A stretch of DNA of 63,349 nt from Streptosporangiaceae bacterium (GCA_019239975.1 JAFAZE010000120.1:1-63349), one strand, 5' to 3'; numbered from the stretch's first letter, positions 50,780 through 59,260 are shown. Numbers and translations are program-made. Notes: generated by a model not told the origin, from the letters alone.

Positions 50780-51259
50780 TCATCGGCCGGAAGCCTCGCG
50801 GGCGGGCGGCGGCGCGATCGCGTCCGCCCTGTCGACCAGCCGGGACAGCACGATCACGCTCCTGGTTCGCACCACGAACGGCTCAGCGCCGATGCGTTCC
50901 ATCACCTGCTCGAAATGCCGCACATCGGCGGCCCTGATGTGAACGAGCGCATCCGCCTCGCCGGTCACCGTGCAGGCGTCGGCCACCTCCGGATACCGCC
51001 GCACCGCGGCGGCGATGTCCGCCGGCGAGGTGCGGCCGCCGCAGAACAGCTCCACGTAGGCCTCGGTCGTCCAGCCCATGGCGGCGGGATCGACGCGGGC
51101 GGAGAACCCGGTGATCGCGCCCGACACAAGCAGCCGGTCCACCCGCCGCTTCACCGCCGGCGCGGACAGGCCCACCTCTTTCCCGATCACCGCGTAACTG
51201 GCGCGCGCATCCCTGATCAGCGCGGTGATGATCCGCGCGTCGATGTCATCGAGGCTCAT
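50780..51259 (-). CDS. Lrp/AsnC-family regulator
   Basis: A 159-residue regulator. The N-terminal winged helix-turn-helix (DDIDARIITALIRDARASYA, GLSAPAVKRRVDRLL) is followed by a RAM-type effector domain (AYVELFCGGRTSPADIAAAV, LVHIRAADVRHFEQVMERIG). Such proteins sense amino acids and control their metabolism or transport. ATG 51259 has a GGGGAGG ribosome binding site; the longer start at 51283 is weaker. A potassium or surface target cannot be inferred. Confidence 0.9.
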   Translation of the reverse strand: MSLDDIDARIITALIRDARASYAVIGKEVGLSAPAVKRRVDRLLVSGAITGFSARVDPAAMGWTTEAYVELFCGGRTSPADIAAAVRRYPEVADACTVTGEADALVHIRAADVRHFEQVMERIGAEPFVVRTRSVIVLSRLVDRADAIAPPPAREASGR

Positions 51260-51558
51260 GGCCTCCCCATCATGGCACCTCACGCGGGGGCCCCCGTCCC
51301 GTCGCCGCCGTCCGCTCGCCGCCTCGCGTCATCAGTTTCTCCCGCGTCATCAGTTTCTCAGGAAGTGACGATTCGCGAACGGGCGCCTGGCGGCCGCGCG
51401 GTCTTCCGTAGGCTCGTGGCCCGTGCCGGCGACAAGCACACCGCACAACCCGCAGCCGGCCCGCGGTAGCCGGTCACGGCACCAGCGGTAACACGTGCAG
51501 CGAATCATTCACGCATCTGTCCTGGAGCGGGTTTCGCACAGCCAGGAGGAACCAGAAC

Positions 51559-52908
51559 GTGTATCACCCCAGGACCGTGACACATATCGCAGCGCGGGTG
51601 GTGGTCCTGCTCGCGCTCGTCGGCGGGGGATCGGCGGCGGCCGTCACCGCCGCGGGCGCCGCCGCAGCCGGCGGCCCGTTCGCGTCCGCCCCGGTCAGCT
51701 ACCGGTGCAGCCTCAGCGGCTACGGACAGGGCGGCTCGCCGCTGCGCCTCACGGCGACCGTGAACGCCCGGAGCACCGTCACCGCGGGGAGCGCTCTGAC
51801 GATCAGGGTCGTCACCGCGAGGGCCGCGCTGCCCCCGGCCGTGACCGGCGGCATGCCCGCGATCAGCGACATCGGCGCTTCCGGTACCTCGCGGGTGACC
51901 GGCGGGAGCGTCAGCCTGACGGGGCAGAGCCCGCGGCTCGGGATCGCGGCCGACGCGCTGACGCGGATCCCGTCCATCACCGCGTCCGGTTCGGTCATCC
52001 CCCAGGCTCCCGGCACCGCGCGCGTCTACGCGCCCAGGTCCCTGCTGCTGCTCCCCGCCAGCGGGAGCGGCAAGCTGGCGCCGGTGACCTGCACGGCGAC
52101 GAGCGTCGCCAGCGTGCGGGTCACCGTCACGCCCGGCGGCGGGTCCGCCCCGGCGGGCGGCGCCGCCGTGACGGCCGCCGGGGCGCAGGCCTACCGCTGC
52201 ACCGTGTTTCTGAGCACGGGGTTTCTGAGCACGGGGTTTCTGAGCACGGGGTCCCCAGGCACGGGGTCCCCAGGCACGGGGTCTGGGCGCACGGGGACCG
52301 CCCCCGCGACCACGGTGTCGTCCAGCGAGGTCATGATGAGGCTCGGCCATTCGGGTCCCGGCGCCGTGGGCGTGCCGGAGAACGTGTTCCTGACCTCGGC
52401 GAACGGCGGCTTCGGCGGGTCGCTGCGGAGCGCGGCCGCCCCGATGGCCAGCTCCGCGTCGCTCGGGCTGGCCGGCGCCTACCGCGGCAGCGTTCCGCTG
52501 AGGCTGGTGCCCAGGTCGATGCGCGCCGGCCACGTCGTGCTGGCCGGGCGCTGGATGCCACGGATGGCGGGCATGTTCCGCCTCCGGGCACCGCACAGGT
52601 TCAGCCTCCGGCTGCGCACCGTACAGGCGGCCACGCTCGTCGTCGTGTGCACCGCGCTCAGCACGACCACCACCACGACCGCCGTTCGCGTGACCGCCTC
52701 CACCGCCGCCTCCCGCGCCGCCGAACAGGGCTTCGCCGCGTCTCAGGGCTCCGCGGCGGCGCCCGGCAAGGCGCCCAACACGGGCGCCGGCGGCAGCCTG
52801 CACGCCAGCTCCGGCATGACGCTCGCCGGCGGCGCCGCCGCCCTTGTGGCCGGCGCCGGCATCATCGCGCTGGCACTCCGCCGCCGCCGCGGTCACGCCG
52901 CCATCTGA
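51559..52908 (+). CDS. Secreted surface protein with C-terminal sorting signal
   Basis: A 449-residue protein with an N-terminal signal (AARVVVLLALVGGGSAAAVT), a beta-rich Ser/Thr/Gly mature part with two similar halves (SYRCSLSGYG... and AYRCTVFLSTG...), and a C-terminal sorting signal: APNTG at residues 405-409, a hydrophobic stretch and RRRR. This is an LPXTG variant, so a sortase should anchor it to the wall. A 15-bp tandem repeat (52206-52295) encodes FLSTG/SPGTG pentapeptides between the halves. It starts with GTG at 51559 after AGGAGG. The sortase gene follows after 58 bp. Confidence 0.82.
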   Translation: MYHPRTVTHIAARVVVLLALVGGGSAAAVTAAGAAAAGGPFASAPVSYRCSLSGYGQGGSPLRLTATVNARSTVTAGSALTIRVVTARAALPPAVTGGMPAISDIGASGTSRVTGGSVSLTGQSPRLGIAADALTRIPSITASGSVIPQAPGTARVYAPRSLLLLPASGSGKLAPVTCTATSVASVRVTVTPGGGSAPAGGAAVTAAGAQAYRCTVFLSTGFLSTGFLSTGSPGTGSPGTGSGRTGTAPATTVSSSEVMMRLGHSGPGAVGVPENVFLTSANGGFGGSLRSAAAPMASSASLGLAGAYRGSVPLRLVPRSMRAGHVVLAGRWMPRMAGMFRLRAPHRFSLRLRTVQAATLVVVCTALSTTTTTTAVRVTASTAASRAAEQGFAASQGSAAAPGKAPNTGAGGSLHASSGMTLAGGAAALVAGAGIIALALRRRRGHAAI

Positions 52909-52966
52909 CCTGGGTACCTGACCGGCCCATCATCCCCGGACCAGCACAGGAAGGAAAAGCCCGCGC

Positions 52967-54082
52967 ATGGTTCCCCCGCGCCGCAACCGCGCCGCCGCCG
53001 GTGACCGCCGCGACGAGGCCGGTACCCAGGGCTATGCGCGCGAACGATACCCGGGCAATGCGGGCCGGTCCCCCGCCAGCCGCCGCCGGGGACGCGTGGG
53101 CCCCAGCTCACTGCTCGGGCCTGCGCGCGGTCCCCAGGATGCCCCGCAGCGCGAACCGGATCATGACCCCTGGCCCGAGCCTCATCGAGGTTCCGGGCCC
53201 GGGACGCGCCAGGATCGGTGGCCCGGGACGCGCCAGGATCGGTGGCCCGCAGCCCAGCGGGACCCCGGGCCCGAGGCCCGGCGGGACCCTGGGCCCGAAG
53301 CGCGGCGCGACCCCGGGCCCAAGACGCGGCGCGACCCCTGGCCCGGGACACGGCGGGATCCCCCTCCTCAGTTCCAGCGCGGTTCCGGGCCGGGCCGCGA
53401 GCCGCGCGGGCCACGGTTCGCGCTTCCCCGCGGCGGCACGCGGTCAGGCCGGGCCGCCCGCCTGGGCGCGGTCGTGCTCGGCACGGCGCTCGCGGCCGGC
53501 GGCGCGACCGCCATCGTGCGCGCCATCTCCGGCCAGTCCGGCCCGCTGACCGGCGCGGCGACGGAGATCCCCGCCACCGTGCAGACATCGCAGCCGCAGC
53601 CGGCCACCGAACCGACGGCGATCCCTCTCGCCGCCTCGCAACCGCTGAGGATCGAGATCCCGGTGCTGAACATCAGCGCGCCGGTCATGCGGCTCGGCGA
53701 CGACCCCGGCGGATCCGTCCAGGTTCCGCCGCTCGGCAACCACAACCTCACCGGCTGGTACGACCGCAGCGTCATGCCCGGCCAGGCGGGCACCTCGGTC
53801 ATCCTCGGGCACGTCGACACCTTGACCGGCACGTCGGTGTTCTTCTACATCAAGACGCTCACCCGCGGCGACACCATCAAGGTCGTCCGCGCGGACGGCA
53901 GCACCGCCGTGTTCTCCGTCGACGGGGTACAGCGGGTCACCAAGGCCACGTTCCCCGCGGGCGAGATCTACGGCAACACGCGCTACCCGGGGCTGCGGCT
54001 GATCACCTGCGGCGGCCCGTTCGACACGGCCGCCCGCCAGTACCTCGACAACATCGTCGTGTACTCGCACCTGATCAGCTAG
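52967..54082 (+). CDS. Class F-type sortase
   Basis: A 371-residue transpeptidase. Residues 1-150 are a very basic Arg/Pro/Gly-rich cytoplasmic region with RDPGPEAR-type repeats; one helix (~165-187) anchors an exported sortase domain with catalytic His282 (LGHVDT), Cys348 (LITCGGPF) and Arg357. The TCGGPFD...YLDNIVVYS ending matches actinobacterial class F sortases. It most likely anchors the surface protein encoded just upstream. The ATG at 52967 is ~13 bases after AGGAAGG, a slightly long spacing. Confidence 0.88.
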   Translation: MVPPRRNRAAAGDRRDEAGTQGYARERYPGNAGRSPASRRRGRVGPSSLLGPARGPQDAPQREPDHDPWPEPHRGSGPGTRQDRWPGTRQDRWPAAQRDPGPEARRDPGPEARRDPGPKTRRDPWPGTRRDPPPQFQRGSGPGREPRGPRFALPRGGTRSGRAARLGAVVLGTALAAGGATAIVRAISGQSGPLTGAATEIPATVQTSQPQPATEPTAIPLAASQPLRIEIPVLNISAPVMRLGDDPGGSVQVPPLGNHNLTGWYDRSVMPGQAGTSVILGHVDTLTGTSVFFYIKTLTRGDTIKVVRADGSTAVFSVDGVQRVTKATFPAGEIYGNTRYPGLRLITCGGPFDTAARQYLDNIVVYSHLIS

Positions 54083-54258
54083 GGCGCCGGGTCAGATAAT
54101 CGTCAGGCGTGTTTCGTCGGGTGCGCGGTCTTGGCGGCTGAAAAGGGGGCGCTCACCTGGGTCCGCCCGTCGCTGGGTTCGCGTGGGGCGTGGACGGCGG
54201 CGGCCGGCCCGCGGCGCCGGGGGCTGCGGGGGCGGGGGCGGGGGCGGGGGCTGGCCGG

Positions 54259-54304
54259 TTTGGGTGCAGTTCGTGCTGTGATGGCAGCGCGGATTGCACC
54301 CAAA
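54259..54304. terminator. Inverted repeat downstream of the sortase gene
   Basis: TTTGGGTGCA (54259-54268) and TGCACCCAAA (54295-54304) are perfect 10-bp arms with a 26-base loop, like the element at 818-865. It lies 177 bp after the sortase stop. The stretch 54083-54982 has no supported gene: it holds this repeat, a tandem repeat and a hairpin. Confidence 0.5.
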
Positions 54305-54314
54305 TCCCCCGGGG

Positions 54315-54409
54315 CAGCGGAACGGCTGGGCTGGGTTCAGCGGGACGGCTGGGCTGGGGTTCGGCGGAACGACTGAGCTGGGGGGTTCGGCGGGACGGCT
54401 GGCTGGGGT
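54315..54409. repeat. Four tandem ~24-bp repeats
   Basis: Units beginning CAGCGGAACGGCTGGGCTGG at 54315, 54338, 54362 and 54388 differ at a few bases and vary from 22 to 26 bp. They follow the inverted repeat and are non-coding. Confidence 0.75.
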
Positions 54410-54435
54410 CGGGATGCAGGTACCCCGGGCATGGT

Positions 54436-54468
54436 TGAGGCTCGGCGTCCCGCTTTCGCCGAGCCTCA
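54436..54468. terminator. 12-bp-stem hairpin
   Basis: TGAGGCTCGGCG and CGCCGAGCCTCA are perfectly complementary with a 9-base loop TCCCGCTTT. It is the most stable short hairpin in this gap and could be a terminator or a structured small RNA; no T-run follows. Confidence 0.6.
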
Positions 54469-54982
54469 GATGTACGACGCGCCATGTCCCGGGTTGGTTG
54501 ACACGCGCAGCGCACTTGCGCGACGCGAATCCGGGCTATTCCGTCCGCGCTCACGCTCATGCCGGCGCCGCTCGGGTTCACGGGCACCGGGCTCGCCAGG
54601 CCTTCCGCTTCAGCCTTCGGGGGTTCCGGGGGTCGTCCCCCGGGCCAGGAGAGCGCCGGGGAGGACGGGGAGATGCCACCGCCCGTTCGGAAAACTCAAA
54701 ACAGCACCCGGCACAGAGGTGGGCCGCGCTGATCCAGCGTCACCCGGTGACCGCGGTGGTCGCGTCCGCCGCGTTCCGGGGCTCGGGTGCGGGCGTGGGT
54801 TCGGGCGTGGACTCCCCTCGGCGGGGGAGGAGCCCCCGGCGGGGGCGCACGGAGACCGAATCGCCGTTCCGGCAGCGGACTAGCTCCGCCGGCGCCCGCC
54901 TTCCTGTCGGCCGGCCGGCCCGAGCGGGTTACCCCGCGGGCCGCGCCGAGCGGGCCGCCTGAAGCTGCCGCTCCGCGCCCGG

Positions 54983-55138
54983 CTACGACAGGGTCAGGAG
55001 CAGCACGAGGACGACTACGGCCAGGATCCTCGCGAGGCTGGCCGCTGCCTGCCGGCGGCGGGACGGCGGGCGTGGGTGGTATCTGGCGGCCTCGGTGAAC
55101 CACGGTGGCCGCGCCCGGGCCGAGATGTCGTAGAGCAC
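54983..55138 (-). CDS. Possible small single-pass membrane protein
   Basis: A 51-residue frame starting at GTG 55138 (MLYDISARARPPWFTEAARY ...) with a basic middle and a C-terminal helix (ARILAVVVLVLLLTLS). Codon third positions are mostly G/C, as in real genes here. No ribosome binding site is obvious and no family is recognised. Confidence 0.4.
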   Translation of the reverse strand: MLYDISARARPPWFTEAARYHPRPPSRRRQAAASLARILAVVVLVLLLTLS

Positions 55139-55144
55139 GCTCGC

Positions 55145-55216
55145 TCAGGCCTCGCTGACGCCGTTGCTGCCGCTGTGGCTTGACTTGCGCCAGGTGGCGC
55201 CGTTCACGCCTTCCAT
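55145..55216 (-). pseudogene. Truncated DUF397 protein
   Basis: The frame MEGVNGATWRKSSHSGSNGV then SEA and a stop matches the first third of DUF397 proteins (WRKSSxSGxNG), which normally continue for another 40 residues with CVEVA and a DSK motif. DUF397 genes usually sit beside an XRE-type regulator; none is present here. It looks like a truncated remnant. Confidence 0.55.
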
Positions 55217-55305
55217 CGTTCCTCAGTCATTCCCTCGATCAGGCTCAGGGATGCGCCCCGTCGGCCGCGGTCTCCTACAGGATACTGGGCGCGGGCCCGG
55301 GGCTG

Positions 55306-55872
55306 TCAGCCGTGCTGGCCGGCCCTGGCGCCGGGTCCGGGCGTGCCGGTGTAGAACGCGGTGGTGCGGTCGGCGGCGGCCCGGGCCTCGGCCGGGTCGG
55401 TGCCGAAGGCCACGCTCGCCTCACACCAGGCGTCGCTGGACGCGGTCAGGAACCGGTGGCCCTCCCCGGACGCGGACCACTGGCGCACCTTGTCCGGGTC
55501 CACAGCCTGCCGGGTGGTCAGGTGCAGGTACAGGCCGATCAGGCCGCTGTCCCAGCCCACCCCGACCGCGCCGGGACCGAACTGCGCCCACCGCTCGTCG
55601 TCCACATGCGCGATGTGGTCCAGCCGGAAGAGGGTCCGGCCGTTGCCCTCGTCGGCCAGCCGCAGCTCGATCCAGCTGATGTCGCCGCCCATCTCCCAGG
55701 TCGCGTCGAAGCCGTGCGGCGGGTCGCAGCGGGTGATGGTGCCGCCCGCGTTGCCCTCCAGCTGGTACCGGCCGCCCTCCTTCAGCTCCCCGCTCACCGG
55801 CAGGAACCAGCGCGGGATGCGTTCGGGGTTGGTGCAGGCGTCCCAGACGTCGTCCTCGGTCACGTCGATCAT
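55306..55872 (-). CDS. SRPBCC/AHSA1-family protein
   Basis: A 188-residue START-like helix-grip protein. Typical elements are EDDVWDACTNPERIPRWFLPVSG, FDATWEMGGDISWIELRL and LTASSDAWCEASVAFG. The protein begins with MIDVTEDDVW, lacking the first strand seen in many relatives, because its ATG overlaps the stop of the ArsR gene. ArsR plus AHSA1 pairs are common; the regulator probably controls this gene. Ligand unknown. Confidence 0.88.
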   Translation of the reverse strand: MIDVTEDDVWDACTNPERIPRWFLPVSGELKEGGRYQLEGNAGGTITRCDPPHGFDATWEMGGDISWIELRLADEGNGRTLFRLDHIAHVDDERWAQFGPGAVGVGWDSGLIGLYLHLTTRQAVDPDKVRQWSASGEGHRFLTASSDAWCEASVAFGTDPAEARAAADRTTAFYTGTPGPGARAGQHG

Positions 55873-56204
55873 GGTTTCTTCCTCCGCTCGTGCCTGCCTC
55901 GCGCCAGCTCGGTGGCCAGCGCGTCCAAGTGCGGCGTCCACGATCGGCGGAACTGGTCGAGCCAGGCGTCGATGCCGCGCAGCGGCTCGTGCGCGACCGC
56001 GTAGAGGCGGTGCGCGCCGTCCGGCCGTACCGTGGCGAAACCGTTGTCCCGCAACACCTTGAGGTGCTGGGAGACGGCCGGCTGGGAGATGCCGAACTCT
56101 CGCTGGACCACCTCGCCGAGCGCACCGGAGGTGAGCTCCCCGTCCCCCAGCAGCTCCAGGATCCGGCGGCGCACCGGATCGCCGAGTACGTCGAACGCGT
56201 GCAC
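55869..56204 (-). CDS. ArsR-family winged-helix regulator
   Basis: A 111-residue regulator with FDVLGDPVRRRILELLGDGE, recognition helix ISQPAVSQHLKVLRDNGF and wing VRPDGAHRLYAV. No metal-binding Cys cluster is present, fitting the non-metal ArsR group that pairs with SRPBCC proteins. It overlaps that downstream gene (ATGA). Confidence 0.92.
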   Translation of the reverse strand: MHAFDVLGDPVRRRILELLGDGELTSGALGEVVQREFGISQPAVSQHLKVLRDNGFATVRPDGAHRLYAVAHEPLRGIDAWLDQFRRSWTPHLDALATELARGRHERRKKP

Positions 56205-56227
56205 CAGGCCAAGATATCAGCCAAGGC

Positions 56228-56761
56228 TTATATAAGTAAAGGCTTAAAAGGGGCGGACACAGCGTCGGCCAGCCAGAGGAATTCGTTGATTCCGATCAGC
56301 CGCAGTGCCAGTCGCTCATACCGGGGATACCCGGGCCCCGCGGTGGCGCGATCCACCACCATCGGCCTGGTAACGGTGTGGTCCGCGCCCTGGTAGGTGA
56401 TGACGCATCCTCCCGCGGCCAGGATGTTCTGGTACCACTGCGACGCATCGCTGAAGGTCAGCGGTATCACGAACCCGCCGCCAGGCGCGGGCCGCACGCC
56501 CAGCGGTGTGGCGTACGGGCGCCCGGTCTTGCGGCCGCGGTGATGCACGATGCCGATGATCGGCATGTGCCGGCGTCCGGCGATCCGCAGCACCGCCGGG
56601 TTGACCACCCGGGCGGCTGCCCTGATCAGGCGCCTGGCGCGTGGCCCGAGGCGGATCGCGTTCCTGGGCTCGCGCGGCGGCGCGCTAGGGGGTTGCGATG
56701 CGGCTGGCACGCTCCCAGCCTGAGCTGCGGCTTCCTGCCGCCGCCCCTCTTGTGCGGACAT
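56228..56761 (-). CDS. Deazaflavin (F420)-dependent nitroreductase-family protein
   Basis: A 177-residue protein of the DDN family (split beta-barrel). Typical motifs are HMPIIGIVHHRGRKTGRPYATPLGV, FVIPLTFSDASQWYQNILAAGG and YERLALRLIGINEFLWL. Relatives use reduced F420 to reduce quinones or nitro compounds. The N-terminal ~35 residues are a Pro/Ala-rich extension. It ends 24 bp from the ArsR start. Confidence 0.9.
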   Translation of the reverse strand: MSAQEGRRQEAAAQAGSVPAASQPPSAPPREPRNAIRLGPRARRLIRAAARVVNPAVLRIAGRRHMPIIGIVHHRGRKTGRPYATPLGVRPAPGGGFVIPLTFSDASQWYQNILAAGGCVITYQGADHTVTRPMVVDRATAGPGYPRYERLALRLIGINEFLWLADAVSAPFKPLLI

Positions 56762-56853
56762 GAGATACCTCCCTGGCGGCTGGGTCTCCAGCCGTGCTCA
56801 CTGGGAAGGACGAACCTGCCCTGGGCAAAGTGACGGGACGCATCCGGAGGTGG

Positions 56854-57162
56854 CCAGCCGCTGGTCAGCAGCCCGCCGAACAGCACGCCCGCGGCGCCGC
56901 CTGCGCCGCCGATCGCCCCGTAGATGCCCAGTGCCCTGGCCCGGGCATCGCCGCCGAAACTGGTGGTCAGCAGCGACAATGCCGCCGGTGACAGCATCGC
57001 CCCGCCGATGCCCTGCACGAACCTGGCGCCGAGCAGCATGCCCGGCGAGGTAGCCAGGCCGCCGGCCAGCGAGGCGGCGATGAACAGCATGATCCCGGCC
57101 ATGAAGATCCGGCGCCGCCCGAGCAGGTCGGCCGCGCGGCCGCCCAGCAGCAGGAAACCGGC
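56854..57162 (-). pseudogene. MFS transporter fragment
   Basis: About 103 codons encode the TM2-TM5 part of a DHA2-type drug transporter: FLLLGGRAADLLGRRRIFMA, GARFVQGIGGAMLSPAALSLL, ALGIYGAIGGAGGAAGVLFGG. The first helix, and everything after TM5, are absent. The fragment is bounded on the right by an unrelated coding fragment on the other strand at 57165. The flanks (56762-56853, 57282-57379) show no gene. Confidence 0.8.
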
Positions 57163-57164
57163 GG

Positions 57165-57281
57165 CGGCAGGCCGCCGCGGGCACCCTGGCCGCCCTGATC
57201 GACGAGATCCAGCGCGACCTGGCCGAAGAAGACCAGGCTGCCGAAAACGGTGCTGACGGCGCCGCGACCGCCGCCGGTTAA
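57165..57281 (+). pseudogene. 3' end of an unidentified gene on the + strand
   Basis: The frame AAAGTLAALIDEIQRDLAEE then DQAAENGADGAATAAG ends in TAA at 57279-57281. Composition and codon use look like a real helical C-terminus, but there is no start codon; upstream lies the antisense of the MFS fragment. It is most likely the tail of a gene cut by a rearrangement. No family assigned. Confidence 0.4.
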
Positions 57282-57379
57282 CAACACGGGCGAGGAAGCC
57301 AGCGCGTGGTGACCGTTGATGTCCGCAGGAGTCCCCGGGCAGGCATGCGGCCCCTGCGCCGCCCGGCCCCTGGGCGCGC

Positions 57380-58429
57380 TCACGGCCGCCGGGCGCGAGC
57401 GTAGGCGGCGGCGAGCGCGCCGAAGACCTGCTTCGGCTCCCAGGCCATGTCCGGGTACGTGGTGCCGCGTTCATGCTCCAGGACCGCTACGACTCCGTAG
57501 GAGGCGAGGTCAAGATCGCGGTGCGGGTCGGTCGGGTGCCGGGGATGCTCGAATCCGGCGAAGCTGAACCAGAACGCGGAGTCGATGTCTTCGGCTTCGT
57601 AGACCGCGAGCATGTCGCGCAGGTGCCTGACTTGCTCTTCCTCGTCGCGCTCGTAGGTCCCGGGGATGACAGGCGGGTCTGCCTTCTCGTCGACGATCAT
57701 CCAGCCCATGCCGCCGCGGCCGGCCGCACCGCGGTAGGTGCAGCAGCCGAACTCGGTGACCGCCACCGGTTTGCCGAAGCGCCGGTAGGCACGCAGTGTG
57801 TCCCGGTAGCCGGCGGCATTGCCGGCGTCGCGGTAGGCATCGACGGAGACCAGGTCGAACAGCTCCCAGTCGACGTCCTCCCACGGCCCGGCCGCGTAGG
57901 TGACTGGCCCGGCGAACTCTTCCCTGGCAGCGTGGACGATGTCCCGGTGCGCCCGCTTGGCCCGCTCCAGCCCGCTGGCCAGCGCGGCCATCGTGTCCCG
58001 CTTGCGCAGCAGGGCCGGGTCGGTCACCGTGGCGATGCGGCCGAGCACGCTGTCGCCGGGGAAGAAGCCCGCGCACCACAGCGAAATCTCGCACCCGAGC
58101 ACGAGCACCACCCGGCCCTCGTGTGCCCGCCGGAGCCGTTCGGCCTCGCGTGCGCAGCGGGCAAAGTACCCGGGCAGCGCACCGGGGTCAAGGTTGCACG
58201 GGACCGGCGAGAACCACAGCTCCAGCCCGGCGGCAAGCGCATGCTCGCCGGCCCGCGCCAGCCGCTGCGGGTCATCGCCGGTCAGCCGCACCGCGGTCGC
58301 GTGCAGGTCGCTGGCAATGATCTGCAGCTCCCGCTGCACCACCTGGTCGTCGAAGCGCTTGCGGGTGCAGTTCCCGTCGGCGGTAATTCCCGTGTCGTAG
58401 CTGATCCCGTAATTCCGCATGTCAGTCAT
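57380..58429 (-). CDS. Glycoside-hydrolase-like TIM-barrel protein
   Basis: A 349-residue cytoplasmic protein without export signal. Segments such as NYGISYDTGI, ATAVRLTGDDPQRL, LELWFSPVPC, DLVSVDAYRD and KPVAVTEFGCCTYRGA follow the strand-end acid pattern of clan A glycoside hydrolases, with Glu in VTEFG as likely nucleophile. It belongs to an uncharacterised actinobacterial group sometimes labelled abortive-infection proteins on weak grounds. It is divergent from a TetR gene, with an operator-like palindrome between. Confidence 0.8.
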   Translation of the reverse strand: MTDMRNYGISYDTGITADGNCTRKRFDDQVVQRELQIIASDLHATAVRLTGDDPQRLARAGEHALAAGLELWFSPVPCNLDPGALPGYFARCAREAERLRRAHEGRVVLVLGCEISLWCAGFFPGDSVLGRIATVTDPALLRKRDTMAALASGLERAKRAHRDIVHAAREEFAGPVTYAAGPWEDVDWELFDLVSVDAYRDAGNAAGYRDTLRAYRRFGKPVAVTEFGCCTYRGAAGRGGMGWMIVDEKADPPVIPGTYERDEEEQVRHLRDMLAVYEAEDIDSAFWFSFAGFEHPRHPTDPHRDLDLASYGVVAVLEHERGTTYPDMAWEPKQVFGALAAAYARARRP

Positions 58430-58440
58430 TCTAGCCCTAA

Positions 58441-58456
58441 ACTCATACTGAGTATG
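58441..58456. promoter_or_regulatory. Palindromic operator between divergent genes
   Basis: Overlapping palindromes ACTCA-TAC-TGAGT (58441-58453) and CATAC-TGA-GTATG (58444-58456) fill the 52-bp gap between the glycoside-hydrolase-like gene and TetR. A -10-like TATGGT at 58470 lies six bases before the TetR ATG, suggesting a leaderless mRNA. Probable TetR binding site. Confidence 0.6.
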
Positions 58457-58481
58457 CTTTCTTACCTGGTATGGTCAGTGC

Positions 58482-59120
58482 ATGGCTGATGAAGGCCGTC
58501 ACGGCGGCCCGGCGGCCCCGAACCCTGGGCGCCGGGAACGCAAGAAGGCGGAGGTCCGCCAGCGCATCTCGGATGCGGCTACGGCGCTGTTCCTGCGCCA
58601 CGGTTTCGACCAGGTGTCCGTTTCGGAGATCGCCGAGGCCGCCGACGTCGCCCGGCCAACGGTCTTCGCTCACTTCCCGCGCAAGGAAGACCTGTTCTTC
58701 GACCGCTACCCTCAGGTGGCCGGCCAGCTCACCCAGGCCATCCGCCAGCGCCCAGCCGGGACATCAGCGGTGAGCGCGCTCCGCGACACGCTCGTAGCCG
58801 CTGCCCAGGCGGGCCAGGCACCGTACGGCATGCAGGCGGACATGATCCCGTGGTGGCGGACGGTCGCGGCCTCACGCGCGCTTCAGGCGCGGGCCCGGGA
58901 ACTTGCCGACCAGCTTTCAGCCGAGCTGGCGGCGGCCATGGCCGCCACAGGCACAGCCGAACCCGAGCTTGCCGCGGCGCTCGCTGTTGCCGCCTACCGC
59001 ACCGTCCACCTACAGGCCATCCGCTGCATCCTCGCCGGCGAAGACGCCACAACGGTCGCGGCACGGCACCCAGACCGGATCCGCTCGGCGCTCAGCGCGG
59101 TCGGCCAGATGACGGCATAA
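58482..59120 (+). CDS. TetR-family transcriptional regulator
   Basis: A 212-residue repressor. The DNA-binding domain is in residues ~20-70: RQRISDAATALFLRHGFDQV, SVSEIAEAADVARPTVFAHF, FPRKEDLFFDRY. The C-terminal ligand domain is helical, with an Ala-rich dimer interface. It probably controls itself and the divergent glycoside-hydrolase-like gene through the intervening palindrome. Confidence 0.92.
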   Translation: MADEGRHGGPAAPNPGRRERKKAEVRQRISDAATALFLRHGFDQVSVSEIAEAADVARPTVFAHFPRKEDLFFDRYPQVAGQLTQAIRQRPAGTSAVSALRDTLVAAAQAGQAPYGMQADMIPWWRTVAASRALQARARELADQLSAELAAAMAATGTAEPELAAALAVAAYRTVHLQAIRCILAGEDATTVAARHPDRIRSALSAVGQMTA

Positions 59121-59167
59121 ACCGAGTTCGAAGTCTCGTCTTCCACTTCACCGTCGGCCACGACTCA

Positions 59168-59260
59168 CGGTTTAGCGTCCAGCTGCAGCCGCGCAGATCC
59201 GGCGCCACAGCGCGTGGCCGACTCCCATGTCGCGAGCCACTCCCGGTCCGCGCTAAACCG
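59168..59260. repeat. Separated 10-bp inverted repeats in a non-coding gap
   Basis: CGGTTTAGCG (59168-59177) and CGCTAAACCG (59251-59260) are perfect complements 73 bp apart. They may mark the ends of a small excised element. The stretch 59121-59769 has no gene I can support. Confidence 0.45.

Noticed and set aside
54315..54409. CRISPR-like short array
   Set aside because: Four adjacent units of unequal length without spacers.
54696..55103. Overlapping frames on both strands after the sortase region
   Set aside because: Arg/Pro/Ala-rich translations typical of out-of-frame GC-rich DNA; a different small frame at 54983-55138 is better supported.
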